Assembly: GCF_001942625.1 (NCBI RefSeq)
Contig: NZ_MLCL01000033.1
Location: 235,084-299,083, forward strand
Reading direction: 5' to 3'
Origin: Mycobacterium syngnathidarum
GTDB taxonomy: Bacteria > Actinomycetota > Actinomycetes > Mycobacteriales > Mycobacteriaceae
DNA length: 64,000 bases
A program made the translations under genes and the position numbers. A model generated the notes under the pieces. That model saw only the letters and a list, made by a program, of their open reading frames with translations, made no database searches and was not told the origin of the DNA. Position 1 is the first letter of the stretch; each line of letters begins with the position of its first letter. Positions 1 to 9,884 of this stretch are shown one piece after another.

Positions 1-2
1 AC

Positions 3-152
3 CTGGTGATCGGCCCGGGAGGTAAGGCTACGAAAGTTCCCGGCGGTGGTCATACGTTGACGATAGCTCGTAACAATGATTTCGGCCAGCCGAAACCTCG
101 GATCGGGCGTGTCGATTCACCGCCTGATCAGCAGTGGGCGTCCATACGGTAG
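3..152 (+). CDS. 3' end of an unidentified gene, cut by the window edge
   Basis: Only one plus-strand frame stays open from the window edge to a TAG stop, giving about 49 residues that begin LVIGPGGKATKV and end QQWASIR. The other two plus frames stop within the first 25 nt. The composition looks protein-like (Gly-rich, mixed polar), but I recognise no family from this fragment. It would run convergently into the lipoprotein gene and overlap its last codons by about 25 nt. The call rests on frame openness alone, so it could also be a chance open stretch. Confidence 0.4.
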   Translation: MVIGPGGKATKVPGGGHTLTIARNNDFGQPKPRIGRVDSPPDQQWASIR

Positions 153-565
153 TGAACTTCGGCCGGTTTGGTCGGGCGATCGGCGAAGGAGCCGTGCGCC
201 GTGCCGCTGAAGTGGAACACGGTGCCGTCGATACTGGCCTTGGTGTCGGTCGCCTCGGCCTGGGCGGCACCGGTAAATCCCGTCAGATCCCGGATCCGCA
301 TGACCTTGGGCTCGACCGTGGCCCCGGTCTGGACGATGGCGGTGAATCCGGGTTCTTTCGGCAGCGTCTCGATCGTCCACAACCAGGACAGTTGCTTGCA
401 GTCAACGGTGAAGTCGGTCGGGATCTCCTGATCGTTGATGAAGACGCGCGCGGTGTTGGCATCGGCCGGACTTCCGGTGGTCGTCGCACATGCCGACGCT
501 GCCAGCGCCAAGATCGCCACGGTGAGTGCCGCCGCCCGCTTTCTCCGTCGCTGAATGTGCCGCAT
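128..565 (-). CDS. LpqH-like mycobacterial lipoprotein
   Basis: The 145-aa product has a very basic N-terminus (RHIQRRRKR), a hydrophobic stretch and a lipobox LAASAC with the acceptor Cys near residue 26, so it should be exported, lipidated and anchored outside the membrane. The mature part has two more Cys residues, one in VDCKQL and one as the last residue, which could form a disulfide. Length, paired Cys and the small beta-rich look fit the LpqH (19-kDa antigen) family of mycobacterial lipoproteins, whose biochemical role is unclear. The ATG start puts the basic n-region directly before the hydrophobic core. The gene is transcribed away from ilvA. LpqH-family membership is inferred from the pattern, not from an alignment. 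Confidence 0.75.
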   Translation of the reverse strand: MRHIQRRRKRAAALTVAILALAASACATTTGSPADANTARVFINDQEIPTDFTVDCKQLSWLWTIETLPKEPGFTAIVQTGATVEPKVMRIRDLTGFTGAAQAEATDTKASIDGTVFHFSGTAHGSFADRPTKPAEVHYRMDAHC

Positions 566-574
566 ACGGTTGTT

Positions 575-588
575 TTCCCAGTTGGGAA
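575..588. promoter_or_regulatory. Palindrome upstream of the lipoprotein gene
   Basis: TTCCCA-GT-TGGGAA is a perfect 14-bp inverted repeat starting 10 nt upstream of the lipoprotein ATG. A further GGTTG/CAACC pair flanks it. It lies in the 137-nt gap between the divergent lipoprotein and ilvA genes, so a regulator site is plausible, but I cannot name a protein that would bind it. I see no convincing ilvA -10 box in this gap. Confidence 0.35.
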
Positions 589-702
589 CCGGATCAACCC
601 CATCTTGCGGATTTCTGCGATTCGGTGGCGCCGATACCGGGATTACTGCGTGCGCACCTACCCAGATGCGGTGAAACCGCTGGCCAGTGGCACCATTGAA
701 CG

Positions 703-1995
703 GTGACTGCCGATCTGAGCAAAAGCTCCCGAGTGTCCCCGCTGGCCGCGCCGCTGACCGCGGCCGACATCGACGAGGCTGCCAAGCGAATTTCCGGGGT
801 GGTCACCCGCAGCCCGCTGCAATTCAACGAGCGTCTTTCGGAGGCGACCGGGGCCGACGTCTACCTCAAACGCGAGGACCTGCAGGCCGTGCGGTCCTAC
901 AAGGTGCGCGGCGCCTTCAATCTGATGGCCCAGCTGCCGCCTGACGAGTTGGCCGCCGGTGTGGTGTGTTCGTCGGCGGGAAACCACGCTCAGGGTTTCG
1001 CCATGGCGTGCCGGTCGATGGGGATTCATGGACGCGTGTATGTGCCGGCCAAGACACCGAAGCAGAAGCGGGACCGGATTCGGTACCACGGCCGTGAGTT
1101 CATCGAGCTGATCGCGGTCGGATCGACCTACGATCTGGCCGCAGCGGCGGCGCTGGAGGACGTTGCGCGCACCGGGGCCACGCTGGTGCCTCCCTACGAC
1201 GACGTTCGCACGATGGCCGGCCAGGGCACCATCGCCGCTGAAATTCTCGAGCAGCTCGACGAAGAGCCCGACTTGGTGATCGTTCCCGTAGGTGGCGGCG
1301 GTTGCATCGCCGGGATCACCACCTATCTCGCCGAGCGTGCTTCGGACACGTCGGTACTCGGTGTCGAGCCCGCCGGCGCGGCGTCGATGATCGCGGCCCT
1401 CGCCGCGGGCGAACCGGTGACTCTCGAGCACGTCGATCAGTTCGTCGACGGTGCGGCAGTGGCGCGCGCCGGTGCGCTGCCGTACGCCGCCCTGGCTGCC
1501 GCCGGGGACATGGTCGCGCTCACCGCGGTTGACGAGGGCGCGGTGTGTACCGCGATGCTCGACCTGTACCAGAACGACGGAATCATCGCCGAGCCCGCCG
1601 GTGCGCTGTCGGTGGCCGCGTTGCTGGAGGCCGAAATCGAGCCAGGTTCCACCGTGGTCTGCCTGGTCTCCGGCGGCAACAACGACGTTTCCCGCTACAA
1701 CGAAGTGGTTGAACGGTCGCTGGTGCACCTGGGGCTCAAGCATTACTTCCTGGTCGATTTTCCGCAGGAACCCGGGGCGCTGCGCCGGTTCCTCGATGAG
1801 GTTCTCGGACCGGGTGACGACATCACCCTGTTCGAGTACGTCAAGCGCAACAACCGGGAGACCGGCGAGGCGTTGTGCGGCGTCGAGTTGAGCGCGGCGA
1901 CCGATCTGGACCCGCTGCTGGCGCGGATGCAGGATTCCGATATCCACGTCGAACTGCTCGAGCCGGGGACGCCGACATACCGGTACCTGACCTGA
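703..1995 (+). CDS. ilvA: Threonine ammonia-lyase (threonine dehydratase), isoleucine pathway
   Basis: This 430-aa PLP enzyme deaminates threonine to 2-oxobutanoate, the first committed step of isoleucine synthesis. The PLP lysine is K67 in SYKVRGAFN, and the phosphate-binding glycine loop VGGGGCIAG lies near residue 200. From about residue 345 (HYFLVDFPQEPGALRRFL) a single ACT-like regulatory domain follows, as expected of the shorter allosteric IlvA form. The length matches mycobacterial IlvA (about 430 aa, from memory). The start is GTG. The 3' end is overlapped antisense by the reading frame of the MFS transporter. Confidence 0.95.
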   Translation: MTADLSKSSRVSPLAAPLTAADIDEAAKRISGVVTRSPLQFNERLSEATGADVYLKREDLQAVRSYKVRGAFNLMAQLPPDELAAGVVCSSAGNHAQGFAMACRSMGIHGRVYVPAKTPKQKRDRIRYHGREFIELIAVGSTYDLAAAAALEDVARTGATLVPPYDDVRTMAGQGTIAAEILEQLDEEPDLVIVPVGGGGCIAGITTYLAERASDTSVLGVEPAGAASMIAALAAGEPVTLEHVDQFVDGAAVARAGALPYAALAAAGDMVALTAVDEGAVCTAMLDLYQNDGIIAEPAGALSVAALLEAEIEPGSTVVCLVSGGNNDVSRYNEVVERSLVHLGLKHYFLVDFPQEPGALRRFLDEVLGPGDDITLFEYVKRNNRETGEALCGVELSAATDLDPLLARMQDSDIHVELLEPGTPTYRYLT

Positions 1996-3184
1996 GTGCC
2001 GGCCGCACACTTTTCCCGGTTCCAGCTGCCGGGGTCGGGTTTTCGGTGACTGCCCAGACGACGAGTGCGCCGGCCGCGAAGGCTGCGCCGAGGAAGCTGG
2101 AGCCGGTCCAACCCGCGATCGAGTACACCGAGGTGGTGGCGGTGGCCCCGACGGCGGAGCCGAGTGAGTAGAAGAGCATGTAGCCGCCGATGACACTGCT
2201 GGTGCGCTGCGGATGGGTCATGGTGAGCGCATGCTGGTTGCTTACGTGCACCGCTTGCACCGCGAAGTCGAGCAGGATCACGCCCCCGACGACCAGCACC
2301 AGCGACCATGATGCTTGCCCGATCGCCGGCCATGACGCGGTGAGCAGCACGAGTGATGCGCCGGTGACGGCCCGCCCGAGCCCGGCGTCGGCCCAGCGTC
2401 CTGCCCTGGCCGCTCCGATCGCGCCGGCAAGGCCGGCGATTCCGAACAAGCCGATCTGTGCGGTGCTCAGATGCCAGGGAGCCGCCGTGAGCGGTAGCGC
2501 CAGGCCGCTCCACAGCGTTCCGAAGGATGCGAACAAGAAGAACGCGATGAGCCCGCGCGAGACGAAGAGACGTTCCTGAAAAAGCCGGACCGACGACGTC
2601 ATCACCTCGAGGTAGCGGGCTCGACCGTGCCGTGGGTCAGGCGGCAGGGTTTTCAGGGACAGACAGGCCAGCGCGACCAGTAACACCGCCAGCCCGGTAT
2701 AGACGCTTCGCCACCCCCACACTGCGGCGATGGCGCCGGCCACCACGCGTGAACCCAGGATGCCGATCACGACTCCGGAGGTCACCACGCCGAGGGTGCG
2801 CCCGCGTTGTTCGGCGGTGGACAGCGCGGCGGCGTAGGCGACAGTGGTTTGGACGACGACGGCGAACAGCCCGGCGACCGCCAGTCCGGTGAGCAGGAGC
2901 CAGGTCTGCGCCGCGGTCGCTGCCAATGCCACACCCATCGCGGCGAGGAGAAGGTGCGCACTGATGAGCCGCGGGCGGTCGAGGCGGTCCCCGAATGGGA
3001 CGAGGACCGCCAGCCCGACCAGGTAGCCGAGTTGGCCGGCCGTCACGATCCAGCCCAGATCGGCCTTCGGAATACCCAGATCGTGTCCGATCTGGGCCAG
3101 CAGGGGCTGTGCCGCGTAGATCGTTGCGACGGCCACTGCGCACACAGTGGCGAAGAACAGGCGCAGGCCGGTGGTCAGTGTCAT
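1841..3184 (-). CDS. MFS efflux transporter (12 TM, DHA-type)
   Basis: The 447-aa product has about 12 hydrophobic segments and a motif-A-like loop (GQLGYLVGLAVLVPFGDRLDRPR), typical of drug:H+ antiporters of the major facilitator superfamily. Its ATG is preceded by GGAGGG. It is divergent from an HxlR-type regulator, a common arrangement in which the regulator controls the pump in response to a substrate. The membrane part ends around SSFLGAAFAAGALVVWAVTEN; the last ~65 residues are a basic, low-complexity tail, and much of that tail is read antisense to the ilvA 3' end. The real stop may therefore have been lost or frameshifted. The substrate is unknown. Confidence 0.85.
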   Translation of the reverse strand: MTLTTGLRLFFATVCAVAVATIYAAQPLLAQIGHDLGIPKADLGWIVTAGQLGYLVGLAVLVPFGDRLDRPRLISAHLLLAAMGVALAATAAQTWLLLTGLAVAGLFAVVVQTTVAYAAALSTAEQRGRTLGVVTSGVVIGILGSRVVAGAIAAVWGWRSVYTGLAVLLVALACLSLKTLPPDPRHGRARYLEVMTSSVRLFQERLFVSRGLIAFFLFASFGTLWSGLALPLTAAPWHLSTAQIGLFGIAGLAGAIGAARAGRWADAGLGRAVTGASLVLLTASWPAIGQASWSLVLVVGGVILLDFAVQAVHVSNQHALTMTHPQRTSSVIGGYMLFYSLGSAVGATATTSVYSIAGWTGSSFLGAAFAAGALVVWAVTENPTPAAGTGKSVRPALRSGTGMSASPARAVRRGYRNPASAPAAGPDRSPRSTRRRTTPRRSPGCCA

Positions 3185-3207
3185 GCACCCTCCGCGATCA
3201 GTTGCAT

Positions 3208-3219
3208 ATTGCTGCCAAT
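3208..3219. promoter_or_regulatory. Candidate operator in the MFS/HxlR divergent gap
   Basis: ATTG-CTGC-CAAT is a short inverted repeat in the 84-nt gap between the divergent transporter and HxlR genes. HxlR-family proteins are dimeric winged-helix regulators that often bind such sites between themselves and a neighbour. Four-bp arms are short enough to arise by chance, so this is a weak call. Confidence 0.25.
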
Positions 3220-3268
3220 TGGAGGTTACGGCAGAATGGTTTCGTTCAGCAACTCTTCAGGGGGAGTG

Positions 3269-3724
3269 ATGGCCGAGTCGGTGCCGTGCCGAGGCGATGT
3301 GACCTGGACCGATCCCAGCTGTCCGGTCGCACGCACTCTCGATCTGGTGGGAGATCGCTGGAGTCTGCTCATCGTCCGCGACGCCATGGACGGTGCGCGG
3401 GCCTTCACCGACTTTCAGCAGCGCACCGGGATCGCGCGCAATATCCTCACCGATCGGCTGCGCCGCCTTGTGGAGCGCGGCATTCTCGACCGGGAGACGG
3501 CCGCATCAGGCCGGCGGCAGGTGTACACGCTCACACAGGGCGGGCGTGACCTCTTCGCGGTCGTGGTGGCATTGCGTCAGTGGGGCGAGCGGCACGCGTT
3601 CGCGCCGGACGAGCATCACTCCGAACTGGTCGACGAGCACGGTTTCGCGCTGGCTGAACTGCGGCCGACGAATTCGCTTGGCACCCCGGTGGATTCGTCC
3701 ACCACGTCGGTGCGCCGAAACTGA
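3269..3724 (+). CDS. HxlR-family winged-helix transcriptional regulator
   Basis: The 151-aa protein has the typical HxlR layout: an N-terminal Cys (SCPVARTLDLVGDRWSLLIVRD), then a winged helix with the recognition segment near GIARNILTDRLRRLVERGIL, and a TLTQGGRDL wing. Such regulators often sense electrophiles, oxidants or small ligands. I chose the ATG preceded by GGGGGAG; an in-frame ATG 33 nt upstream lacks a good ribosome site. Being divergent from the MFS pump suggests it controls that pump. Its stop lies 4 nt from the convergent treZ stop. Confidence 0.88.
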   Translation: MAESVPCRGDVTWTDPSCPVARTLDLVGDRWSLLIVRDAMDGARAFTDFQQRTGIARNILTDRLRRLVERGILDRETAASGRRQVYTLTQGGRDLFAVVVALRQWGERHAFAPDEHHSELVDEHGFALAELRPTNSLGTPVDSSTTSVRRN

Positions 3725-3728
3725 GCAG

Positions 3729-5453
3729 TCAGTGCCTGCGCAGTATGGCGAAGGAGTGGCCGGCCAATGTGGTAGCGGCCGAACCGATCTCGGGGTCCTC
3801 CCAGGCGGCGACGACTTCACCGGCCACCGGCACCGATACGGCGTCGGTGCCCAGGTTGCAGGCAATGGCCAGGCTGCCCCGGTGTAGGACGATCCAGCGC
3901 TGCCGTTCGTCGAAGTCGATCGACATGTGATCCAGCCAGGGGTCGCCGAGATCGGGTTCACTGCGCCGCAACGCGATCAGCTCCCGATAGGTCTTGTGCA
4001 GACTCGCATGATCGCCGACGGCGACCTCACTCCAGTTCAACTTGGACCGCAGAAATGTCTGCGGGTCCTGTGGATCTGGTACCTCGTCCGCATCCCACCC
4101 GTGCTCGGCGAATTCGGCCTTGCGTCCCTCGGCGGTGGCCCGGGCAAGTTCGGGTTCGGGATGCGAACTGAAGAATTGGAACGGTGAGGAGGATCCCCAC
4201 TCTTCGCCCATGAAAAGCATGGCTGTGTAGGGGGATCCGAGTGCCAGCGCGGCCTTGACCGCCAACTGGCCGAAGGTCAGTAGCTGTGACGGTCGGTCAC
4301 CGACGGCGCGATTGCCCACCTGATCATGGGTAAGGGTGTAGGCCAGTAACCGAGTGCCCGGAACGGTGGCGGTGTCCAACGGACGGCCATGCCTGCGGTG
4401 GCGGAACGATGAGTAGGTACCGGCGTGGAAGTACCCGTGTTTCAAGGTCTGCGCCAAAGTCGCCAGCGATCCGAAATCCGCGTAGTAGCCCTGCCTTTCG
4501 CCCGAGACGGCACTATGGATTGCATGGTGGATGTCGTCGTCCCACTGTGCGGTCAGTCCGTAGCCGCCACGATCGCGAGGGGTGATCAGCCGCGGGTCGT
4601 TCAGGTCGCTCTCGGCGATCAGCGAAAGCGGCCGGCCCAGTTCTTCGGCCAGGCCATCGGTATCGGCCGCGAGTTCCTCGAGCAGATGGATCGCGGTGTT
4701 GTCCACCAATGCGTGTACCGCATCCAGCCGCAGGCCGTCGGCGTGGAAGTCGCGCATCCAGCGCAGCGCGCAGTCGATGATGTAGCCGCGAACCTCGTCG
4801 GCATCGGCGTCGGACAAGTTGATCGAGCTGCCCCATGGATTGCTGCCACCGGACAGATACGGGCCGAACCGCGGCAGGTAATTGCCCGACGGGCCGAGGT
4901 GGTTGAACACCGCGTCGATCACCACGCCGAGTCCGCGCGCGTGGCAGGCATCGATGAGCCGGATCAGGCCGTCCGGCCCCCCGTAAGGCTCGTGCACGGC
5001 GTACCAGAGCACGCCGTCATAACCCCAGCCGTGGACGCCGTTGAAGGCGTTGACCGGCATCAGCTCCACGAAATCGACGCCGAGATCTACCAGATGGTCG
5101 AGCTTGCCGATAGCGGCATCGAATGTGCCTTCGGGAGTGAAGGTTCCGGTGTGAAGCTCGTAGATCACCCCGCCGCAGATGGAGCGACCCGTCCAGCCGC
5201 CATCGGTCCAGGCGTCGGGCGTGGGCTGCCACAGCTGGGAACGTTCGTGTACGCCGTCAGGTTGGCGCGCTGAGCGGGGATCCGGCAGAACCGTCGGGTC
5301 GTCGTCGAGAACGAATCCGTACCGGGCATCGGCGCGGCAGCTCACCTCAGCCCGCCACCAGCCGCCCCCGGTGCACGCCATCTCGTGCAGATCTTCGTCC
5401 ACGTCGAGCCGCACGCGGTCGGCGTTGGGGGCCCACACGGTGAATTCAGCCAT
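3729..5453 (-). CDS. treZ: Malto-oligosyltrehalose trehalohydrolase
   Basis: TreZ hydrolyses the alpha-1,4 bond next to the terminal trehalosyl unit that TreY makes, releasing free trehalose in the cytoplasm. The 574-aa protein starts with a beta-sandwich segment (FTVWAPNADRVRLDV), followed by a GH13 barrel with DAVFNHLG, the nucleophile Asp in DGLRLDAVHAL, the acid/base Glu in LIAESDLND, and WDDDIHHAIH. Length is normal for the family. Its ATG overlaps the treY stop by 8 nt, so translation is probably coupled. It is last in the acyltransferase-treX-treY-treZ run. Confidence 0.95.
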   Translation of the reverse strand: MAEFTVWAPNADRVRLDVDEDLHEMACTGGGWWRAEVSCRADARYGFVLDDDPTVLPDPRSARQPDGVHERSQLWQPTPDAWTDGGWTGRSICGGVIYELHTGTFTPEGTFDAAIGKLDHLVDLGVDFVELMPVNAFNGVHGWGYDGVLWYAVHEPYGGPDGLIRLIDACHARGLGVVIDAVFNHLGPSGNYLPRFGPYLSGGSNPWGSSINLSDADADEVRGYIIDCALRWMRDFHADGLRLDAVHALVDNTAIHLLEELAADTDGLAEELGRPLSLIAESDLNDPRLITPRDRGGYGLTAQWDDDIHHAIHSAVSGERQGYYADFGSLATLAQTLKHGYFHAGTYSSFRHRRHGRPLDTATVPGTRLLAYTLTHDQVGNRAVGDRPSQLLTFGQLAVKAALALGSPYTAMLFMGEEWGSSSPFQFFSSHPEPELARATAEGRKAEFAEHGWDADEVPDPQDPQTFLRSKLNWSEVAVGDHASLHKTYRELIALRRSEPDLGDPWLDHMSIDFDERQRWIVLHRGSLAIACNLGTDAVSVPVAGEVVAAWEDPEIGSAATTLAGHSFAILRRH

Positions 5454-7713
5454 CGGTGCGCTCCAACAGGGCCACCGGCGAATCGGCGAGTAGTTCGGTC
5501 AGCGGCACCAGGCCGGACCAGAGCCGGCCGCTGAGCAGATCCCGCCAACAGCCTTCGGGCAGCGGCAATGCCGTGTCGGTCCAACCTGTTTCGGCGAGCT
5601 CGACGGTCCACCGGCATACGGCCACCAAAACATCCTGACCGCGCAGATACGACACCAGATGTTTGGCCGCGCTTCCGGTCGCGGCCAGTGGGGTGTAGCC
5701 GCCGGTCAAAAAGGTCTGTGGCCGGGCACGGCGGAGCCCCAGCGCCGCCCTGGCCACATTCAGCTTGTCGTCGTCGCCGTGCTCCATCGCGTCCCGCAAC
5801 GCGGCATGGTCGACCGGACGCCGGTTGTCGGGATCGACCAGACTGTCCTCAGTCGTTTCGGTGCCCTGGTAGACGTCGGGAATACCGGGTGCGGTGAGCT
5901 GGATGAGTTTCTGGCCCAGGCTGTCATTGTGGGCATGCGCCTCAAGCTGACTCACCAGCGCCGTCAGTTCGGCTGCGACCGGCCCGTCGATCACCCGGTC
6001 CAGCCACGCGTGTACTTCGTTCTCGAAAACTGTGCTCGGGTCATGCCAGGAGGTTCGGGTGGCAGCTTCCCGGACCGCCTTCTCGGCATAGGAGTGCAGC
6101 CGGCTGCGAAGGTCGCCGGTGATGGTGCCGTCGACCGGCCAGACGCCGAAGATGTTCTGGTACAGGAACAACGCGCTGTCGCGGTCGGGGGGAGTGGACA
6201 GTTCCATCCACCGTTCGACCGAATCTGCCCACGTCGCGGGCACCTGCGAGAGCAACCCGATACGGGTACGGACATCCTCGCCACGCTTGGTGTCATGGGT
6301 CGACAACGTGGTCATCGTCGTCGGCCACGCGCGCATCCGCGTCGTCGCCCGCTGATGGAACTCCGCCGTCGACACCCCGAACAAATCCGGTGCGCCGCCG
6401 ACTTCGTTGAGCGAGACCAATCGGGCATCGCGGTAGAACAGACAATCCTCCACTGCCTTGGCGGTGGCCGCCCCGCACAATTGGTTGAACCGGGCCACCA
6501 GCTCGGGGCTGAGGGAAAGAGCCATCGAGATGATGGACAGTGCCTCGGTGAGTTCCGGTGTGGCACAGGATGTCTCCTGTAGCGCGACGGGGAGGATCGC
6601 ATCGAGTGCCGGATAGTCGCTGCGGTATACACCGATCCTGCTGATCACCGCTGCGACCGCGGCAGGCAGGTGTGGGTCCGACTGTGCGGTGACCGCTGTG
6701 ATGACCCGGCACAGCCGGCTCAGTTCGCCGGCCAGGGTGTCGGTGACGGCGGCGGCTTTGAGCCGGTGTTCGGCCTCAGGGTCTCTGGGCCCACTCACCG
6801 CGGTGAGCGAGGCTTCCGCGGACGGGGCGATGAACAGCCCGCCGACCTCGCGCAGCGCGTCGTATCCAGTGGTGCCGTCGACCGGCAGCGACGCATCGAG
6901 GGCTTCGTCGGGGGCCAGGATCTTCTCGACCACGATCCAGGCATCGGGGCCGGTGAGCTCGCGCAACCATCGCAGATAGCCTGCCGGGTCGGACAATCCG
7001 TCTGGATGGTCGATGCGCAGACCGTCCACCAGACCTTCGTCGAACCAGCGCTTGATCTCGACGTGGCTCGCGTCGAAGACAGCTCGGTCCTCCTGGCGCA
7101 GCGCGGCCAGTGAGGTGATCGAGAAGAAGCGACGGTAACCGCAGATTCCTGTGCGCCAACCGGTCAGCCGGTAGTGCTGGCGCTCGTGCACCTGGCGTCC
7201 GGTACCGGTGCCGGTTCCCGGGGCGATAGGGAAGGCGAGGTCACCCAGGCGCAGCAGTTCACCATCGACCACCAGATCGTTCACATCGTCGTCGGAACCC
7301 AAGACCGGCAACACGATCCGGCCGCCATCGAGATCCCAGTCGATGTCGAAATAGCCGGCGAAGGCCGAGGCGCGGCCGTACCGAAGCAGATCCCACCACC
7401 AGGGGTTCTGTTCAGGGTGCGCGACGCCGACATGGTTGGGCACGATGTCCACGATCAGACCCATGCCGCGGGACCGGGCAGCCTCGGACAGTCGCCTGAG
7501 CCCGTCCGGACCGCCGAGTGCGGCCGACACCGTCGTGGGGTCCGTGACGTCGTATCCGTGGGTGGACCCCTGCGCAGCAGTCAGGATCGGCGACAGATAC
7601 AGATGCGAGACGCCCAGCCGGTCGAGGTAGTCGAGCAGATGCAACGCATCGTCGAATGTGCAACAGTCCGCACGCATCTGGAGTCGGTACGTGGACAGGA
7701 CCGGGCGGGGCAT
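5446..7713 (-). CDS. treY: Maltooligosyl trehalose synthase
   Basis: TreY rearranges the reducing-end alpha-1,4 bond of a maltooligosaccharide into the alpha,alpha-1,1 bond of trehalose. The 755-aa protein has GH13 motifs: DIVPNHVG, the nucleophile in DGLRIDHPDGL, and the acid/base Glu in WIVVEKILAPDE. The N-terminus (STYRLQMRADCCTFDDA) is also typical of TreY. It lies 1 nt after the treX stop and overlaps treZ, so the three debranch, isomerise and cleave glucan in sequence. The TreYZ route is one of the trehalose routes known in mycobacteria. Confidence 0.95.
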   Translation of the reverse strand: MPRPVLSTYRLQMRADCCTFDDALHLLDYLDRLGVSHLYLSPILTAAQGSTHGYDVTDPTTVSAALGGPDGLRRLSEAARSRGMGLIVDIVPNHVGVAHPEQNPWWWDLLRYGRASAFAGYFDIDWDLDGGRIVLPVLGSDDDVNDLVVDGELLRLGDLAFPIAPGTGTGTGRQVHERQHYRLTGWRTGICGYRRFFSITSLAALRQEDRAVFDASHVEIKRWFDEGLVDGLRIDHPDGLSDPAGYLRWLRELTGPDAWIVVEKILAPDEALDASLPVDGTTGYDALREVGGLFIAPSAEASLTAVSGPRDPEAEHRLKAAAVTDTLAGELSRLCRVITAVTAQSDPHLPAAVAAVISRIGVYRSDYPALDAILPVALQETSCATPELTEALSIISMALSLSPELVARFNQLCGAATAKAVEDCLFYRDARLVSLNEVGGAPDLFGVSTAEFHQRATTRMRAWPTTMTTLSTHDTKRGEDVRTRIGLLSQVPATWADSVERWMELSTPPDRDSALFLYQNIFGVWPVDGTITGDLRSRLHSYAEKAVREAATRTSWHDPSTVFENEVHAWLDRVIDGPVAAELTALVSQLEAHAHNDSLGQKLIQLTAPGIPDVYQGTETTEDSLVDPDNRRPVDHAALRDAMEHGDDDKLNVARAALGLRRARPQTFLTGGYTPLAATGSAAKHLVSYLRGQDVLVAVCRWTVELAETGWTDTALPLPEGCWRDLLSGRLWSGLVPLTELLADSPVALLERTDG

Positions 7714-7714
7714 G

Positions 7715-9880
<2,166 letters not shown>

Positions 9881-9884
9881 GGCT

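Noticed and set aside
658..2196. A 512-codon minus-strand frame antisense to ilvA
   Set aside because: It shadows ilvA and has His/Arg/Gly-rich composition typical of antisense frames.
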